Positions 10,548-20,035 of a stretch of DNA of 36,991 nt are shown in pieces (position 1 is the first letter of the stretch; each line of letters begins with the position of its first letter). The DNA is from Diphasiastrum complanatum. Lineage: Eukaryota; Streptophyta; Lycopodiopsida; Lycopodiales; Lycopodiaceae. The notes beneath the pieces were generated by a model, which saw only the letters and a program-made list of their open reading frames with translations, did not search any database and was not told the origin of the DNA. The stretch is from contig MU835708.1 in the NCBI GenBank assembly GCA_029204225.1, positions 1-36,991 of the forward strand, given 5' to 3'. The position numbers were made by a program, and so were the translations under genes.

Positions 10548-12211
10548 CTACTAGTGATTGATACTTTGGTACTACCCGTATATGATGCTTTGGTACTACC
10601 TGCAGATACTTTCTACTTGTAACACGATAAGACTTCTTGAATATAGATCAATGGTAATGAGAATCCTCCTCAAGTTCACTTTGAAGATGTTAACAATGAC
10701 TTAAATGCAGAAGGAATCTTTAAGAATTTCGAGTAAACCAACACTGTATTGAGCTGCACCAGTGTCGGGTAAGATTCAAACGAGCTCACCCAGAAGTGCA
10801 GATATCACTTAGATGCTTTGAGGCGTTGAAGCCTTATTTTGTCCAGAAACTGAAGGAGCGGTACACCTGTTGCTGTGTGTACCATATGCAAATGATATAT
10901 TTTAAGGAGGCATTTAATCATATGAGACAAAACAAGTTTGGTCATCATGGAAAGGATCATGCATGCACATGTTCCATCTACTGCAAAATTCAGGAATCGG
11001 ATATTTGCAAAGCAAACCAATCTGTTTGCCCCAGCATCAGCAATATGTGGGAATCGCTTTTATGTGCAAAGCCTCCTAATTCAGAATACCATGCAAAAAA
11101 ATGCTTGTTCGGGGACTGTAGTAAATGCGGCATTTGCATGTTGTCATTATGTCCCTCTAAGACATTAGTGGACAGCAGGGAGTTGTCTGTGAGGATTTTT
11201 ACAGACGTTGCATCAGGGTTTGTTGATGAGGGTGGTTCTATCAAGAAGAGAAATGATTTGGTAGTGCAAAGAATGCGGAGCAGTGCTTTTGTTGACCTGG
11301 TTTCACCACATCTAAAAAACTTCATCAAGCATAACTTTGTAATTCGGTGGCAGTCACAGCATTTTAAAGACTACTTGCTGAAATTTCCTTCGGATGTTGT
11401 TGTTTCAATCATTGACTTTGTAGAGAATTATTCGTTCAAGATGCAAAACGAGATACAATCCATGCACTGGTGGTCTAATCAGGTCACGATACTTGTGCAC
11501 ATAACGTACGTCAAAAACTCTATAGGTGCAGTTGAGACTCTTCATTTTTACGTATCAGACGATAAGCTCCATGACACCTTATTCATACAACACTGTCTAC
11601 TACTACATGACAATTGGTTGAAAGAGAACGGGTATAATCTGAGGTGTCATTGGGTGTGGTCATACGGTGCGGCGTCCCAATTCAAAGCTCGAAGGCCTTT
11701 CTTCTTCATGGCCAGGTATATTTGTTGGGGGTTCTCACTATCTCTATTATTATTACTCTGTAGCTTTTAGGTTTGTTACTTCAGATAATACCAAAATTGG
11801 TACTGAACTATAAGACTTTAACTACATAGTCCATCTCATAGTACCAAACTACACTGTTCAGGAGTACCAATTTTGGTACTATTTTCCTTATAGATATGGT
11901 ACCAAACTGGAACTATACGGGACACCCAAATATAGTACCAAACTGGTAGTAGACAGGACATTAAGTTCGTAACCATGGGTATTGTTCACAAGCATTGTGT
12001 ATCGCAGCCAACATAAAAATAAAAAATCTAACAATTTGTTCGTTTTTTTGTCAGATATTATCACTTGACAGGTCTGCAAATGATGCATAATTTCTCCGCC
12101 TCAGGCCATGAAAAAGATGAGCACAACGGAGCGAGCGCGGTCATCAAAAAAACTCTTACTCACGAGGAGTTGAAACTAGACGGTTGGCCCTTGTCAGATC
12201 AATCATACTAG
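10548..12211 (+). pseudogene. DDE-like transposase gene of the GGTACT transposon, decayed
   Basis: After a repeat of the leader seen at 5,205-5,358, the main frame (10,796-11,770) has a Cys cluster (KKCLFGDCSKCGICMLSLCP, about residues 102-121). It then has an RNase-H-like core with IIDFVENYSFKMQNEIQSMHW, a mid-domain VSDDKLHDTLF, and YGAASQFKARR. I associate this D...SDGxxxQFK...GHxKxExDG pattern with a poorly characterised transposase-like family seen in animals and seed-free plants. The second Asp is Tyr here. A splice donor at 11,716 (CAG|GTATAT) and acceptor at 12,054 join it in frame to a last exon reading MMHNFSASGHEKDEHNGA and ending at TAG 12,209. The intron carries GGTACT repeats. 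The N-terminal part has stops. Confidence 0.65.
11770..11955. repeat. GGTACT/AGTACC repeats inside the transposase intron
   Basis: CCAAAATTGGTACT, AGTACCAAACT, AGTACCAATTTTGGTACT, and two further AGTACCAAACTGG-type copies occur within about 185 nt. They match the motif of the left array and tie this intron to the same transposon. Confidence 0.7.
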
Positions 12212-12640
12212 GTACGACGCATTTCATTTGGCTAATCACAAGTCGACACGTGTTCCTTCACCAGTCCTCCACACGTGCAAATTTTTTTTTATAAATATGT
12301 CTTTTTGGGCTCAGATTTTCACGCAAATTCACGATTGCTTTGCCAGATATCGATATCAAGCATGTCGCTTGTTCTCATTACATCTCGTTGGCTAATATGC
12401 GCCTGGATCCGATACTGCATCGTCCGATATCGCATTCGAGCGCGTCTCGCAAATTTCTTTTTTTTGCTCGTTTTCCTTGCGCTCAGATCCGATACTCCAA
12501 CTTCAAATATCTCTCTCGAGCGCATGTTGATTTGACGTGTTTGTCGGACCTGGGGTTTAGGGTTTAGGGTTCAGTTCTGTTATTTTTGTTTAAAATGTCT
12601 AATTTTGAATCCAGTTTGCTTTCTTTTTTTAATGATTTTT
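12196..12640 (+). promoter_or_regulatory. Promoter and leader of a truncated gene A copy (A1a)
   Basis: This is a direct duplicate of 12,811-13,255. It has CACGTG-type boxes (CGACACGTG, ACACGTGCAAATTTT), a TATA box at 12,290-12,297, and a leader with stem-loop modules: a weak one at about 12,319-12,363, then 12,399-12,443 and 12,479-12,523, each about 45 nt and 80 nt apart. Arms are GCGCCTGGATCCGATA with TATCGCATTCGAGCGC, and GCGCTCAGATCCGATA with TATCTCTCTCGAGCGC. A telomere-like TTTAGGGTTTAGGG lies at 12,555-12,570. An ATG at 12,595 opens MSNFESSLLSFFNDF, the likely true N-terminus of gene A, but the frame runs into an unrelated inverted promoter segment and stops at 12,694. Confidence 0.7.
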
Positions 12641-12797
12641 TGCAAATTTTTGCACGTGTGAAAAGACGGCCTAGACACGTGACATCAGATGCCTAGACAA
12701 CGTGGAAATTCCGTACGGATAATGATGACCCAATTATGGGAACACGTGGGCTGAGACACGTAAGCGAATCCCTTATCGACGCGTGTCATTCTCGCAC
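12641..12797 (-). promoter_or_regulatory. G-box cluster, inverted copy of the gene B1 promoter
   Basis: The reverse complement of this segment aligns over its whole length with 15,524-15,675 upstream of B1, including CGACGCGTGTCATTC, several CACGTG boxes, CAATTAT and CACACGTGCAAA. On the minus strand it would point left, toward the A1a stub, and on the plus strand it sits just upstream of the A1b promoter. It may be the shared core of a former divergent A/B promoter or a rearranged fragment. Confidence 0.75.
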
Positions 12798-12810
12798 GTG
12801 ACAGATGTTA

Positions 12811-13225
12811 GATCAATCATTCAAGGTACGATGCATTTATTTTGGCCAATCACATGTCGACACGTGTTTTTTTGCCAGTCCTCCACATGTAGAAATTTTT
12901 TTATATAAATAGGTCTTTTCCGGCTCGGATTTTCACGCAAATTTAGGATTGCTTTGCCGGATATCGATTTCAAGCGCACCGCTTTCTCTCATTACGTCTC
13001 GTTGACTATTATGTGTCTGGATCCGATACTGCATCCTCTGGTATCGCATTCAAGCACATTTTGTATTTCTTTTCTTTCCTGCTCATTGTTCTTGCGCTCG
13101 AATCTGATACTCCAGCTTCCAATATCTCTCTCGAGCGCACGTTGCCTTGACGTGCTTGTCTGACCTGGGGTTTGCGCCTGAGAGCGATATTTGGAACTTC
13201 AGTTCTATTATTTTTGTATAAATTA
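12811..13225 (+). promoter_or_regulatory. Promoter and stem-loop leader of gene A1
   Basis: CACGTG boxes (CGACACGTG at about 12,858) precede a TATA box (TATATAAATA, 12,902-12,911). The leader has a weak first module ending at 12,977, then stem-loops at 13,013-13,057 (arms GTGTCTGGATCCGATA and TATCGCATTCAAGCAC) and 13,094-13,138 (arms GCGCTCGAATCTGATA and TATCTCTCTCGAGCGC). Compared with the duplicate at 12,399-12,443, an arm end changed from GCG to GTG and its partner from CGC to CAC, so pairing is kept. Confidence 0.7.
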
Positions 13226-13771
13226 TCTAATTTTGAATCCAGTTTGTTTTTTTTTTTTAATGAATTTGGTATTACTGATATGTTGGACTATTTCAAATCT
13301 CTTTTTCTTTTTATCCTACCTTCTATAACTGAGAGCCCTGGTGTGGAGGCATTCTCTGGGATATATCTCAGATTTTAGTCCCTACTCAGTACTCCGTTAT
13401 TCAGGTCTCAGAATAAAAACATGATTCATTATCAGGACCTGGTGGCACTCGACAAGCATATCTACAAAGCTAAGCTTGGCAGAATGTTTACCAAGTTACA
13501 TAATGATTTCAAGTTTGTAGATGAGTGCCCAATTCACAATAAAAAATGTAGATTTGTTGATTTTCAGTCTGTTTTTATTTTATTTTTCCTTTTGTTAAGT
13601 ATTTTTGACGATTCAGACTTTGTGCCCTCCACTTCTGAAACAGCTTCTTCTAGTGGTACAAAGTCTGAAAAGTCAAATATTGTAGATATAGATACCTTTT
13701 TTATTGACACGAGTGTTCATTTAGATGATTGTTCTGATTCGATCCTGCTCGAAATAGGGCTACTTTTATAG
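13226..13771 (+). pseudogene. Gene A, copy 1: unknown protein with CPxxNKKC motif
   Basis: The frame runs SNFESS, EFGITDMLDYFKSLF, then an in-frame TAG at 13,376, then MIHYQDLVALDKHIY, LGRMFTKLHNDFKF and CPIHNKKCRFVDFQSVF, and ends at TAG 13,769. It aligns along its length with the minus-strand copy A2, which has FGIT, LDYFHSLF, LDRMFTKLFDLF and CPYCNKKCRLVEYQSGF. The ATG expected from the A1a stub is TTA here. The C-terminal half found in A2 is missing. Two Cys in CPx(2)NKKC could help bind a metal, but no known family is recognised. The neighbour D1 ends only about 15 nt away on the other strand. Confidence 0.6.
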
Positions 13772-13786
13772 GCCCTAGAACACCCA

Positions 13787-14925
13787 CTACCCGTCCACCA
13801 TCAAAGACTCTATTATTTTACACTTTACATTTGAAATCCTATTGTTCATCATGATACGCTCAGTGGATTTGCAAGTCAATATTGTGCCCAATGACATTTC
13901 TAGTGAAGCATTGTCTTTAATATTCCGAGGAGCTACTAATGCAGATCTGCAAAAAAAACAAATAGTTAACAGAATATCACCATAGTTGAAATTAAATCCA
14001 AATGTCATTGAAAAACTTACAAAAATCAGAATATGCTTACTTGAATGCACATATCCTTCTATTTCGATAACCTCCTTTTGAAAGTGTTTAAATATCCTTG
14101 CAACTTTGCGACTTTCGCTTCTCACTTTCAGCCTTCTTCTTTTCCAAATCCACATCCTTCAATAATTGTAAGTTTTCAATATGAATAGACTGTAAGACTG
14201 ATTGCATTTGCTCTAGTTCTGATTTGATATTGATTGTTATCTTCTGTAATGATTCATTGTTTTTTTTAAGTTGTTCATTTTCTTCTAACGTCTTTTGGAG
14301 ATGACAATCTCTATTCTGACAATAAGAGGATATCCGAATTAACTCACCTTCTAAAAAGTGAACTTTATTCATATAAAGTTGTTTTCCATGGTTCTGCAAT
14401 CTTTCACAATATCCTAGTAATCCACTATGCCCATTGCATATCCATGTAACTAAATAAGTTATTGAAGAGAATGTGGGATGTGTCAAAGTGCTTGGATCTT
14501 GTGGATATAATGTTCCATCTATCTACAAATCCAAGTTTTTTTTTCCTTCTGTCTTGTAACGAGAACGATCCTCAACAGATATTTGAATTCCTTTGCCTCC
14601 TCTTCTCTGCAAAGGTGCCAAATCAATAGGGATATCCACATGTAGATGATACAATGTCATCATCAAAAAAATAATAGAGTAATCAGTTGCATCAAAGTAC
14701 TATGACCAGATTCTATGAAGCAAAACAAAATACTCATCTTTGACTATATTATATACTATGTACGATCAACCCAATCTCCAAGTTTGTATGCTTGATTCAA
14801 ATTTGGAAATGCCACTCATTTTTTCATTTCAATAGGTAGTTGGCGATCATATTTCCATTCTCGTGGAAGGAATGCATATGAAAACATTTTGCAATTTTTT
14901 CTGATTCAAATTTGGGGATGGCGGT
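13787..14925 (-). pseudogene. Gene D: unknown protein with a coiled coil, decayed
   Basis: Read leftward: MFSYAFLPREWKYDRQLPIEM and LNQAYKLGDWVDR, a frame change, then VYNIVKDEYFVLLHRIWS and LMMTLYHLHVDIPIDLAPLQRR. A TAG at about 14,523 follows, then DGTLYPQDPSTLTHPTFSS and a long heptad-rich coiled coil (LQKTLEENEQLKKNNESL onward, about 14,300-14,120). After another frame change comes VARIFKHFQKEVIEIEGYVHS, a probable intron (14,040 to about 13,935), and a tail ending at 13,787. Total about 350 codons. I recognise no family. Its upstream end at about 15,155-15,182 carries the motif also found upstream of gene C2. It is convergent with A1. Confidence 0.5.
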
Positions 14926-15154
14926 CATATTCTAGATCCAGTGAAAATATTGCTCTTTTCGTAACCAATGGAGAGAATATTTTTGAATTTAGTCAAGTTA
15001 TATTGCGAACTGTTAACAGTTCTTAACTGTGACTATAGACACTGTGGGTAGATCATTGGAGTTGGGGAGGCCTTGGGAGTGGTGTGGGCAAGCAAATAAA
15101 CAATATTGTTTTTTTTTTTATTTTGATATTTTTCTATATCCTACATGGCATTCC

Positions 15155-15179
15155 TTAAAGGGTCTTTTTGATATTGAGA

Positions 15180-15182
<3 letters not shown>
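15155..15182. other. Shared putative unit-end motif (copy 1)
   Basis: GGGTCTTTTTGATATTGAG, preceded by AAA and followed by AAC, also occurs at 31,526-31,551 in the same orientation. In both places it lies upstream of a minus-strand gene of this group and directly before a microsatellite. It may mark a unit or transposon end. Confidence 0.55.

Positions 15183-15185
<3 letters not shown>

Positions 15186-15261
<76 letters not shown>
15186..15261. repeat. (CT)n microsatellite, about 38 units
   Basis: An uninterrupted CT dinucleotide run. Reading frames across it (Leu-Ser or Arg-Glu repeats) are artefacts. Confidence 0.98.
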
Positions 15262-15264
<3 letters not shown>

Positions 15265-15523
15265 CTTCTTTTCCACACATGAGCTAAAAAAGTTTTAAAA
15301 AAATTACCATTTGTCAAAAACGTGAAAATCAAGGAGGTTGCAAGATTTTTAAAATCTAAAAAATTCAAAGCAATGTGAATTTTTTGGGTAGGCGAGAGGG
15401 TTATTATATACAGCTGGGTTGTGTTAAAAACCCACAGTATGCTATGGGATTATGTTAAAAACCCACATGTCGTCGTTACACATCAATATATTTCTTCTAT
15501 ACATATATGGTTTTTGGTTCCAA
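15262..15523. other. Spacer with a short direct repeat
   Basis: TTAAAAACCCACA occurs twice (about 15,425 and 15,455). No gene is seen. The minus strand has a TATA-like ATATATGTATAG near 15,495 that could face gene D, which would make 15,500-15,690 a two-way promoter, but this is weak. Confidence 0.35.
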
Positions 15524-15687
15524 GTGCGAATGACACGCGTCGATTAGGGATTTGCACACGTGTCTCAGTCCACGTGGCCTTATAATTGGCTCATCATTGT
15601 CAGTACAGACATTCCACGTGGTCTAATCGTCTGACGACATGTGTCTCGACCGTCTTTTCACACGTGCAAAAATTTCGTATATATAAG
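15524..15687 (+). promoter_or_regulatory. Gene B1 promoter with G-box cluster
   Basis: ACACGCGTCG, CACACGTGTCTC, CCACGTGG, CCACGTGGTC, ACATGTGTC and CACACGTGCAAAAATTT lie within 150 nt, followed by a TATA box (TATATATAAG, 15,678-15,687). CACGTG is the plant G-box bound by bZIP and bHLH factors. The same order of CACACGTGCAAA, TATA box and stem-loop leader is found at genes A1 and B2. Confidence 0.75.
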
Positions 15688-15710
15688 TCCTCGGAATTTT
15701 CATTTTTTTT

Positions 15711-15915
15711 TCGCAAAATTTTCGCTTTTAGTTCCTGATATCGCTCTCAAGCGCGCTCTTTCATCTTGTAAGCTTCCGCCCTCTCACAGTGCGCTCGAGT
15801 CCGATACCGCCTGCTGTGCAATATCGCTTTCGAGCGCGCATCTCTTTTTTGCAAATAATCTTTGTAGGTCTTGCGCTCGAAACCGATATTCAGTGCTGGT
15901 ATCGATCTCAAGTGC
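15711..15915 (+). promoter_or_regulatory. Tandem stem-loop leader of gene B1
   Basis: Three modules about 80 nt apart lie between the TATA box and the start codon. The second is strongest: GCGCTCGAGTCCGATA (15,791-15,806) pairs with TATCGCTTTCGAGCGC (15,822-15,837) at 13 of 16 positions around a 15-nt loop. The third pairs GCGCTCGAAACCGATA (15,873-15,888) with TATCGATCTCAAGTGC (15,900-15,915). The first has a clear right arm (TATCGCTCTCAAGCGC, 15,739-15,754) and a weak left arm. Arms match those of A1. They could act as RNA hairpins or as paired binding sites in DNA. Confidence 0.75.
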
Positions 15916-15997
15916 CCTTTCATCACAGATTTTTTTGTTTTGATCCACCTTTGTTTTGTTCAAACTTCTTTTTGTTAATTTTCTTCTTCCGAGAATG

Positions 15998-18004
15998 ATG
16001 GCCAGGACAAAATCCACCACCCGTGCCATCACCACTGTACAGCCATCATGTTTCCATGTTCCCCCTAGTACTGGCCGTAGGCATGGCAGGAAGCAAGTCT
16101 GGCTGAGGGGAATAAAAAAACTCCAGAGATCAACTGAATTGTTGATCCCTAGACTCCTTTCGGCCGATCTGTACGAAATGTCACTCTGTCACTTGGGTTG
16201 GATGTTCATTTTGCCGTGACAGCCATGTAGGCCTTGCAGGGTGCTGCAGCAGATTTTTTGTCCCAGTTTTTTGAGGATACTTGTCTTTTGGCAGTGCATG
16301 GTAAGCGTGTCACCATCATGCCAAAGGATTTTGTCATTCTCAAAAGGCTTCGGGACAGATATTCTAGTCTGCATGTTGATAATGCCAGCACCTCCAGAGA
16401 CCTACCTCTGGATAGAACCAACGTGCCTACTACCTCTAGGAGGAAGAGAAAGCAGGTTGTCCCCAAGAAGGCTGGATCTCGAAGGCCAGCTGCTTCCCTT
16501 CCTCCTAGACGTATCCCGGCCAAGAGACCCCATGTCTTCCTGACCTCTGAGTCAGATGCTGAAAAATTTGACTCAGATTGAGAATCTTCACCCAGTCCTC
16601 CTCCAGTTATTCGTCCAGTTCCTCTGCAGGTTTCATCACCAAAAGTGTTGATTACCCAAGAGGAGCTAGACAGAATAACAGAGAAATCTGTAAATATTTT
16701 TTCCACTTCTGTTTCTGCTCCTGTACATAGTATTTTTGTGAAAATTCCATACGATCCAGCCCAGGTTTTTTTTTTTATTCTGACCATTATAATCAATACG
16801 AGGCCTACCTAGCTAACAAAATTGATCTTCTCGACAATTTTTTTGATTTTTTTCTTCCAGATACACGTAGAAGCTTTAGATTAGGTCCCAAATTTTGTGC
16901 CGAGCTAAAAGATAAGACCTCAGAAATTTCAGATGCAATAGTAGAGGCTGGAGTTTCTTTTTTACAGAATAGTATTAGTTTCAATTCTCATGGTACAGTT
17001 TTTGTAGTTAGTCCATTTTTCATGGGAGCGGTAAAGGCGAAAGAAGCCAATCTTGGAGAGGCTGTCTATTTTATTGAGTGCAGTCCTATGGCAAAATTTT
17101 ATTTGATTCCATATTTTAACGATATTTGTATCTTGGATGTTGCAGTCGGCATTGGAGCCTAAACATTCTTTTTATAAAGATAAATAAGGAGGGAGTATCA
17201 AATTTTCTATGTGTAAAATTAAACTCAGCTACAAATACACATAGAGAATTTAATTCTCTATTTCATGATGTCCTTCGGAAAATATCGACAACGGCAACTT
17301 CAATTGGAGATATAACCATTAAATCTCTCAAAGTATATTCAATTTATCTCTGATATGCATGTATTTCTTTTTTAATTCAAATGTATCGTCATAGCATGAA
17401 TAAAATCTCTATCATAATATTACTAATTTTCATTTTATATATGCAGTGTGTACAACAAAATGACGCTTTTAGTTGTGCATGGTTCGTCCTGTACAATACG
17501 AAGCTATTTTTTGAATGGTATAATTTACAAACGGATATAGATATTGAAAAGGTAATATTCTATTCATTTGTAGTTCATTTCATTCTGATTCATATTTTAT
17601 TACTATCATTGTTTGTAATTTGCTGATTCTCGTGTTTTGTGATGACAGTTCACTCTTGAGCCGTATACTCTTGATGATGTATATAGATTTCGGCAAGAGT
17701 TGATCAGAACCTTTGCCCAGTACGGTGTAATCATTGCACCTGCAATCAAGGGCCCTCAAAAGGAAGCTGCTCCTGCCTTAACAGCCTTTCAGGTTGTTCA
17801 GGATGCATATCTTATTTTATATGATAAAAAAGGAATAAAAGTCCTTCCTAATACAGAGGAAGGCAATTTTGTAGCAGATATTCCTCTTGTCTAAAAAGGC
17901 ATTGAGACCCTTTCTGAAACAGAGGAGGACGAGATTATAAAAGGAGCTATTGCTTTATCAGTTTCTAATACTGATATAAAAAAATATAGAAAAAAAATTG
18001 ATTG
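15998..18004 (+). pseudogene. Gene B, copy 1: histone H3 fold fused to Ulp1-like protease, decayed
   Basis: ATG 15,998 opens MARTKSTTRA, a clear H3 N-tail, then the alpha-N/alpha-1 region LQRSTELLIPR. A one-base frameshift near 16,152 moves to PFGRSVRNVT, an in-frame TAG at 16,228, then FFEDTCLL and [12 protein letters not shown], the end of the H3 fold. A basic linker (RRKRKQVVPKKAGSRRP) and a Pro/Ser stretch follow, with a stop at 16,579 and a frameshift near 16,770. The Ulp1-like domain is IPYFND, then RHWSLNI (exon 2, 17,146-17,332), KLNS, then QQNDAFSCAW (exon 3, 17,447-17,551), then exon 4 from 17,649. Exons 2 and 3 have the same lengths as in B2 (187 and 105 nt). Asn replaces the usual catalytic Asp. 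The frame stops at 17,892; related codons run to 18,004. It is convergent with C1. Confidence 0.85.
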
Positions 18005-18188
18005 AATGGAAATCTATTTGTAAGTAGAGAGACATAAAAAAAAAAAAAGATACAATCATTTTACTTGTAAACAACCCGTTTATGGGTTTTTTTTAATTGA
18101 TATCACAATAGATTCTTACAATCAGCTAGTGTCCATAGTCTACTATAATGATAAAAAGACATTGGCATGTATTTGCTGATAGTGAATC

Positions 18189-19560
18189 TCAATGTTCTTC
18201 CATAAATTGGATTGTTTCGTCAATATCTCTGCATTTGATCTCGAGCTCATGTCTTTTACGTACCTGCATAAAATTAATACAAAGTTAGTTAGAATTAATG
18301 CAGAGTTTGTATTAGAAAGTTTCGATTGAAACTATTCATAAAAGATCGAGTGTTTACAATCACTTATGAGTTTACCATTGAAAATGAATCTGAAGTCTGA
18401 AAGTACATCATCTTGTAGGAGAAATAGTTCCCGCCGGATGTAGTTTAGACTCCAATCTTCTTCCACCTCAACACATGTCAAAACGATATCATTGTATATA
18501 ATTTCAATATTTTTTTGTTTTGAATGTCCACTAGCTTCCAAGTCTTGATCGAGTGGCACTCATTTACCTTTATTTTTTTTTCATCTTTGATAATGGAAGC
18601 ATAAGCTCAACATTTGTTTTTCAATTTGATAACGGAAGCACATGAAAGACATTTTAATTCTGCATTCTATCTCTCCATCTGATCTTTTGTCCCAGCCTTC
18701 ATCCATAAGTTCAGATAATATCTGATAAATTTTTGCATACAAACATCGTTGGAGTTTTGTGTACATTGACACTTGAAAAGAAATCCACAAATATATTCAA
18801 GGAAATAAACCAACTCAATCTGACTGTTTTTTTATCTCGTGTTCATTTTTAATAAATTTTTTACATCATTATATATCTTGCAACGAAATGATTCTAAAAC
18901 TATAGCATCTGGTGCAATCCATTCATCACTTTCAAAGCTAGGTAATGGAATTGGTACTATTTGTCCAAAATTTTCTTTTGTATCTGGAATGTACATTGAT
19001 TCATAAAAAAAAATTCCACCAACAACTAGATCTTTTACAGTTCTACCTCGATATTGCAGCTGTCCAATATCAGTATGCATAACATCTAACACACATGCTA
19101 AAGATCCACTCGGCTCTCATTCATTTATGTTAGATGGATATAAATCTACAAGAGAAAAATGATCAAATTGGCAAATTTACTACTAGATATTTATGAATGA
19201 CAAAAATCAAAGTATCAAAAATATCAATACTCATAGTTGCTTTTTTTGTGATCCTGACGGTTGAATCCTTGCACATTTATCTCTGAATGCATATATACAT
19301 GTTGGACTAGAATTTCAGAAATAGATTTTCCTCCTGATGATGTTCTGAAATCCAAAATTCTGGCCTTCCAATAAGATCAAAATGATAGTTTTGACCTTTT
19401 TCTTTTTCGAAATGCTCCTCTTGATGATGGATGCATCAAAACCCAAGAGTTTTTTAAATATTTTCTTGGCACCCATAATCCATTATCATCTATCTTGTTG
19501 AATAGAAGCACAGAGTCGATTGAGGAGCACGGCTTCCTTGATGGCGCGTAATTTGCATGC
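18189..19560 (-). pseudogene. Gene C, copy 1: conserved unknown protein, decayed
   Basis: Three exons matching C2. Exon 1 (about 19,560-19,230) has SSIDSVLLFN, KYLKNSWVLMHPSSRGAFRK, an in-frame TGA, then ISEILVQHVYMHSEI. Exon 2 (19,145-18,368) has DLYPSNINE, a TGA where C2 has Trp, LQYRGRTVKDLV, FESDEW, LSWFISLNIFVDFFSS, MDEGWDKRSDGEIECRIK, and CVEVEEDWSLNYIRREL, then FRFIFNGKL. Exon 3 (18,263-18,189) has RKRHELEIKC and ends at 18,189. Both donor sites have GT changed to AT, and exon 2 has a further stop at about 18,580. The start codon seen in C2 is lost. The last 60 residues resemble a beta-grasp fold, as in C2. Confidence 0.7.
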
Positions 19561-19859
19561 AAAAATCTGAAACAATGAACTATGAATCTGAAAATTTGCA
19601 TAGACAAAAAGCCATGAATCTGAGAAAAAGTGTTGGCAAAAATTTGAAACACTGATCTATTTGGCGCCACAAATCAACTCTGGCTATCCCTGTTGACCAT
19701 GGTTTGACAATACATATACATTAATGGTACATCGATTTTCTCATCTCAACCATCTGTCATATTCATTTTCAATATTTTTGGGTCTCTTCGGACAGTGATG
19801 AGCTGGAAGGGCAGGCCTCATCAACCAATAGCATTTCCACATGCTGCCCGATGAAACAA

Positions 19860-20030
19860 CAATATATTTAAAAAGTTTTTATTTTATTTATATTTAAAAA
19901 ATTCTTACGTTACGTAGAACCCCGAAGCTAAGGTTTCAGTTGGTCCACATGGCAACGAAAATAAGAAAAAAAAATAAAAAAGCATCTTTTTCAAAGGCCC
20001 TCGTCGGGCTCTAAGTTTCTCTAATGCGGT
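19860..20030 (-). promoter_or_regulatory. Gene C1 upstream end, shared with C2
   Basis: Blocks TTACGTAGA, GAAAAAAAAATAAAA, CATCTTTTTCAAAGG and TTCTCTAATG match the order and spacing at 31,440-31,563 upstream of C2. Similarity stops at about 20,030 and 31,563, suggesting a common unit end. Confidence 0.5.
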
Positions 20031-20035
20031 GCTAT

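Larger units (their letters stand above)
4110..12211 (+). mobile_element. DNA transposon with GGTACT repeats and a DDE-like transposase gene, split by a nested retroelement
   Basis: The left part (about 4,110-5,647) is packed with GGTACT or TTGGTACTAC motifs, and the same motif recurs inside an intron on the right (11,770-11,950, partly as AGTACC). Between them lie pieces of one transposase-like gene: an N-terminal exon piece at about 5,275-5,358 and again at 10,641-10,725, a zinc-binding and catalytic part at 10,796-11,715, and a last exon at 12,055-12,211. A Ty3/gypsy element sits inside the repeat array. Arrays of short subterminal repeats around a transposase gene are usual for plant DNA transposons, where they bind the enzyme. 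The outer termini and terminal inverted repeats were not identified, so the limits are approximate. Confidence 0.55.

Noticed and set aside
12319-13138. CRISPR-like array of repeats
   Set aside because: The modules are imperfect stem-loops with related loops and spacers, in a eukaryotic leader; there are no unique spacers and no cas genes.
15029-15368. Leu-Ser and Arg-Glu repeat frames on both strands
   Set aside because: They are translations of the (CT)n microsatellite.
15998-16374. Ordinary histone H3 gene
   Set aside because: The frame continues into a basic linker and protease domain, loop 1 and the LLIP motif differ from H3, and stops interrupt it.
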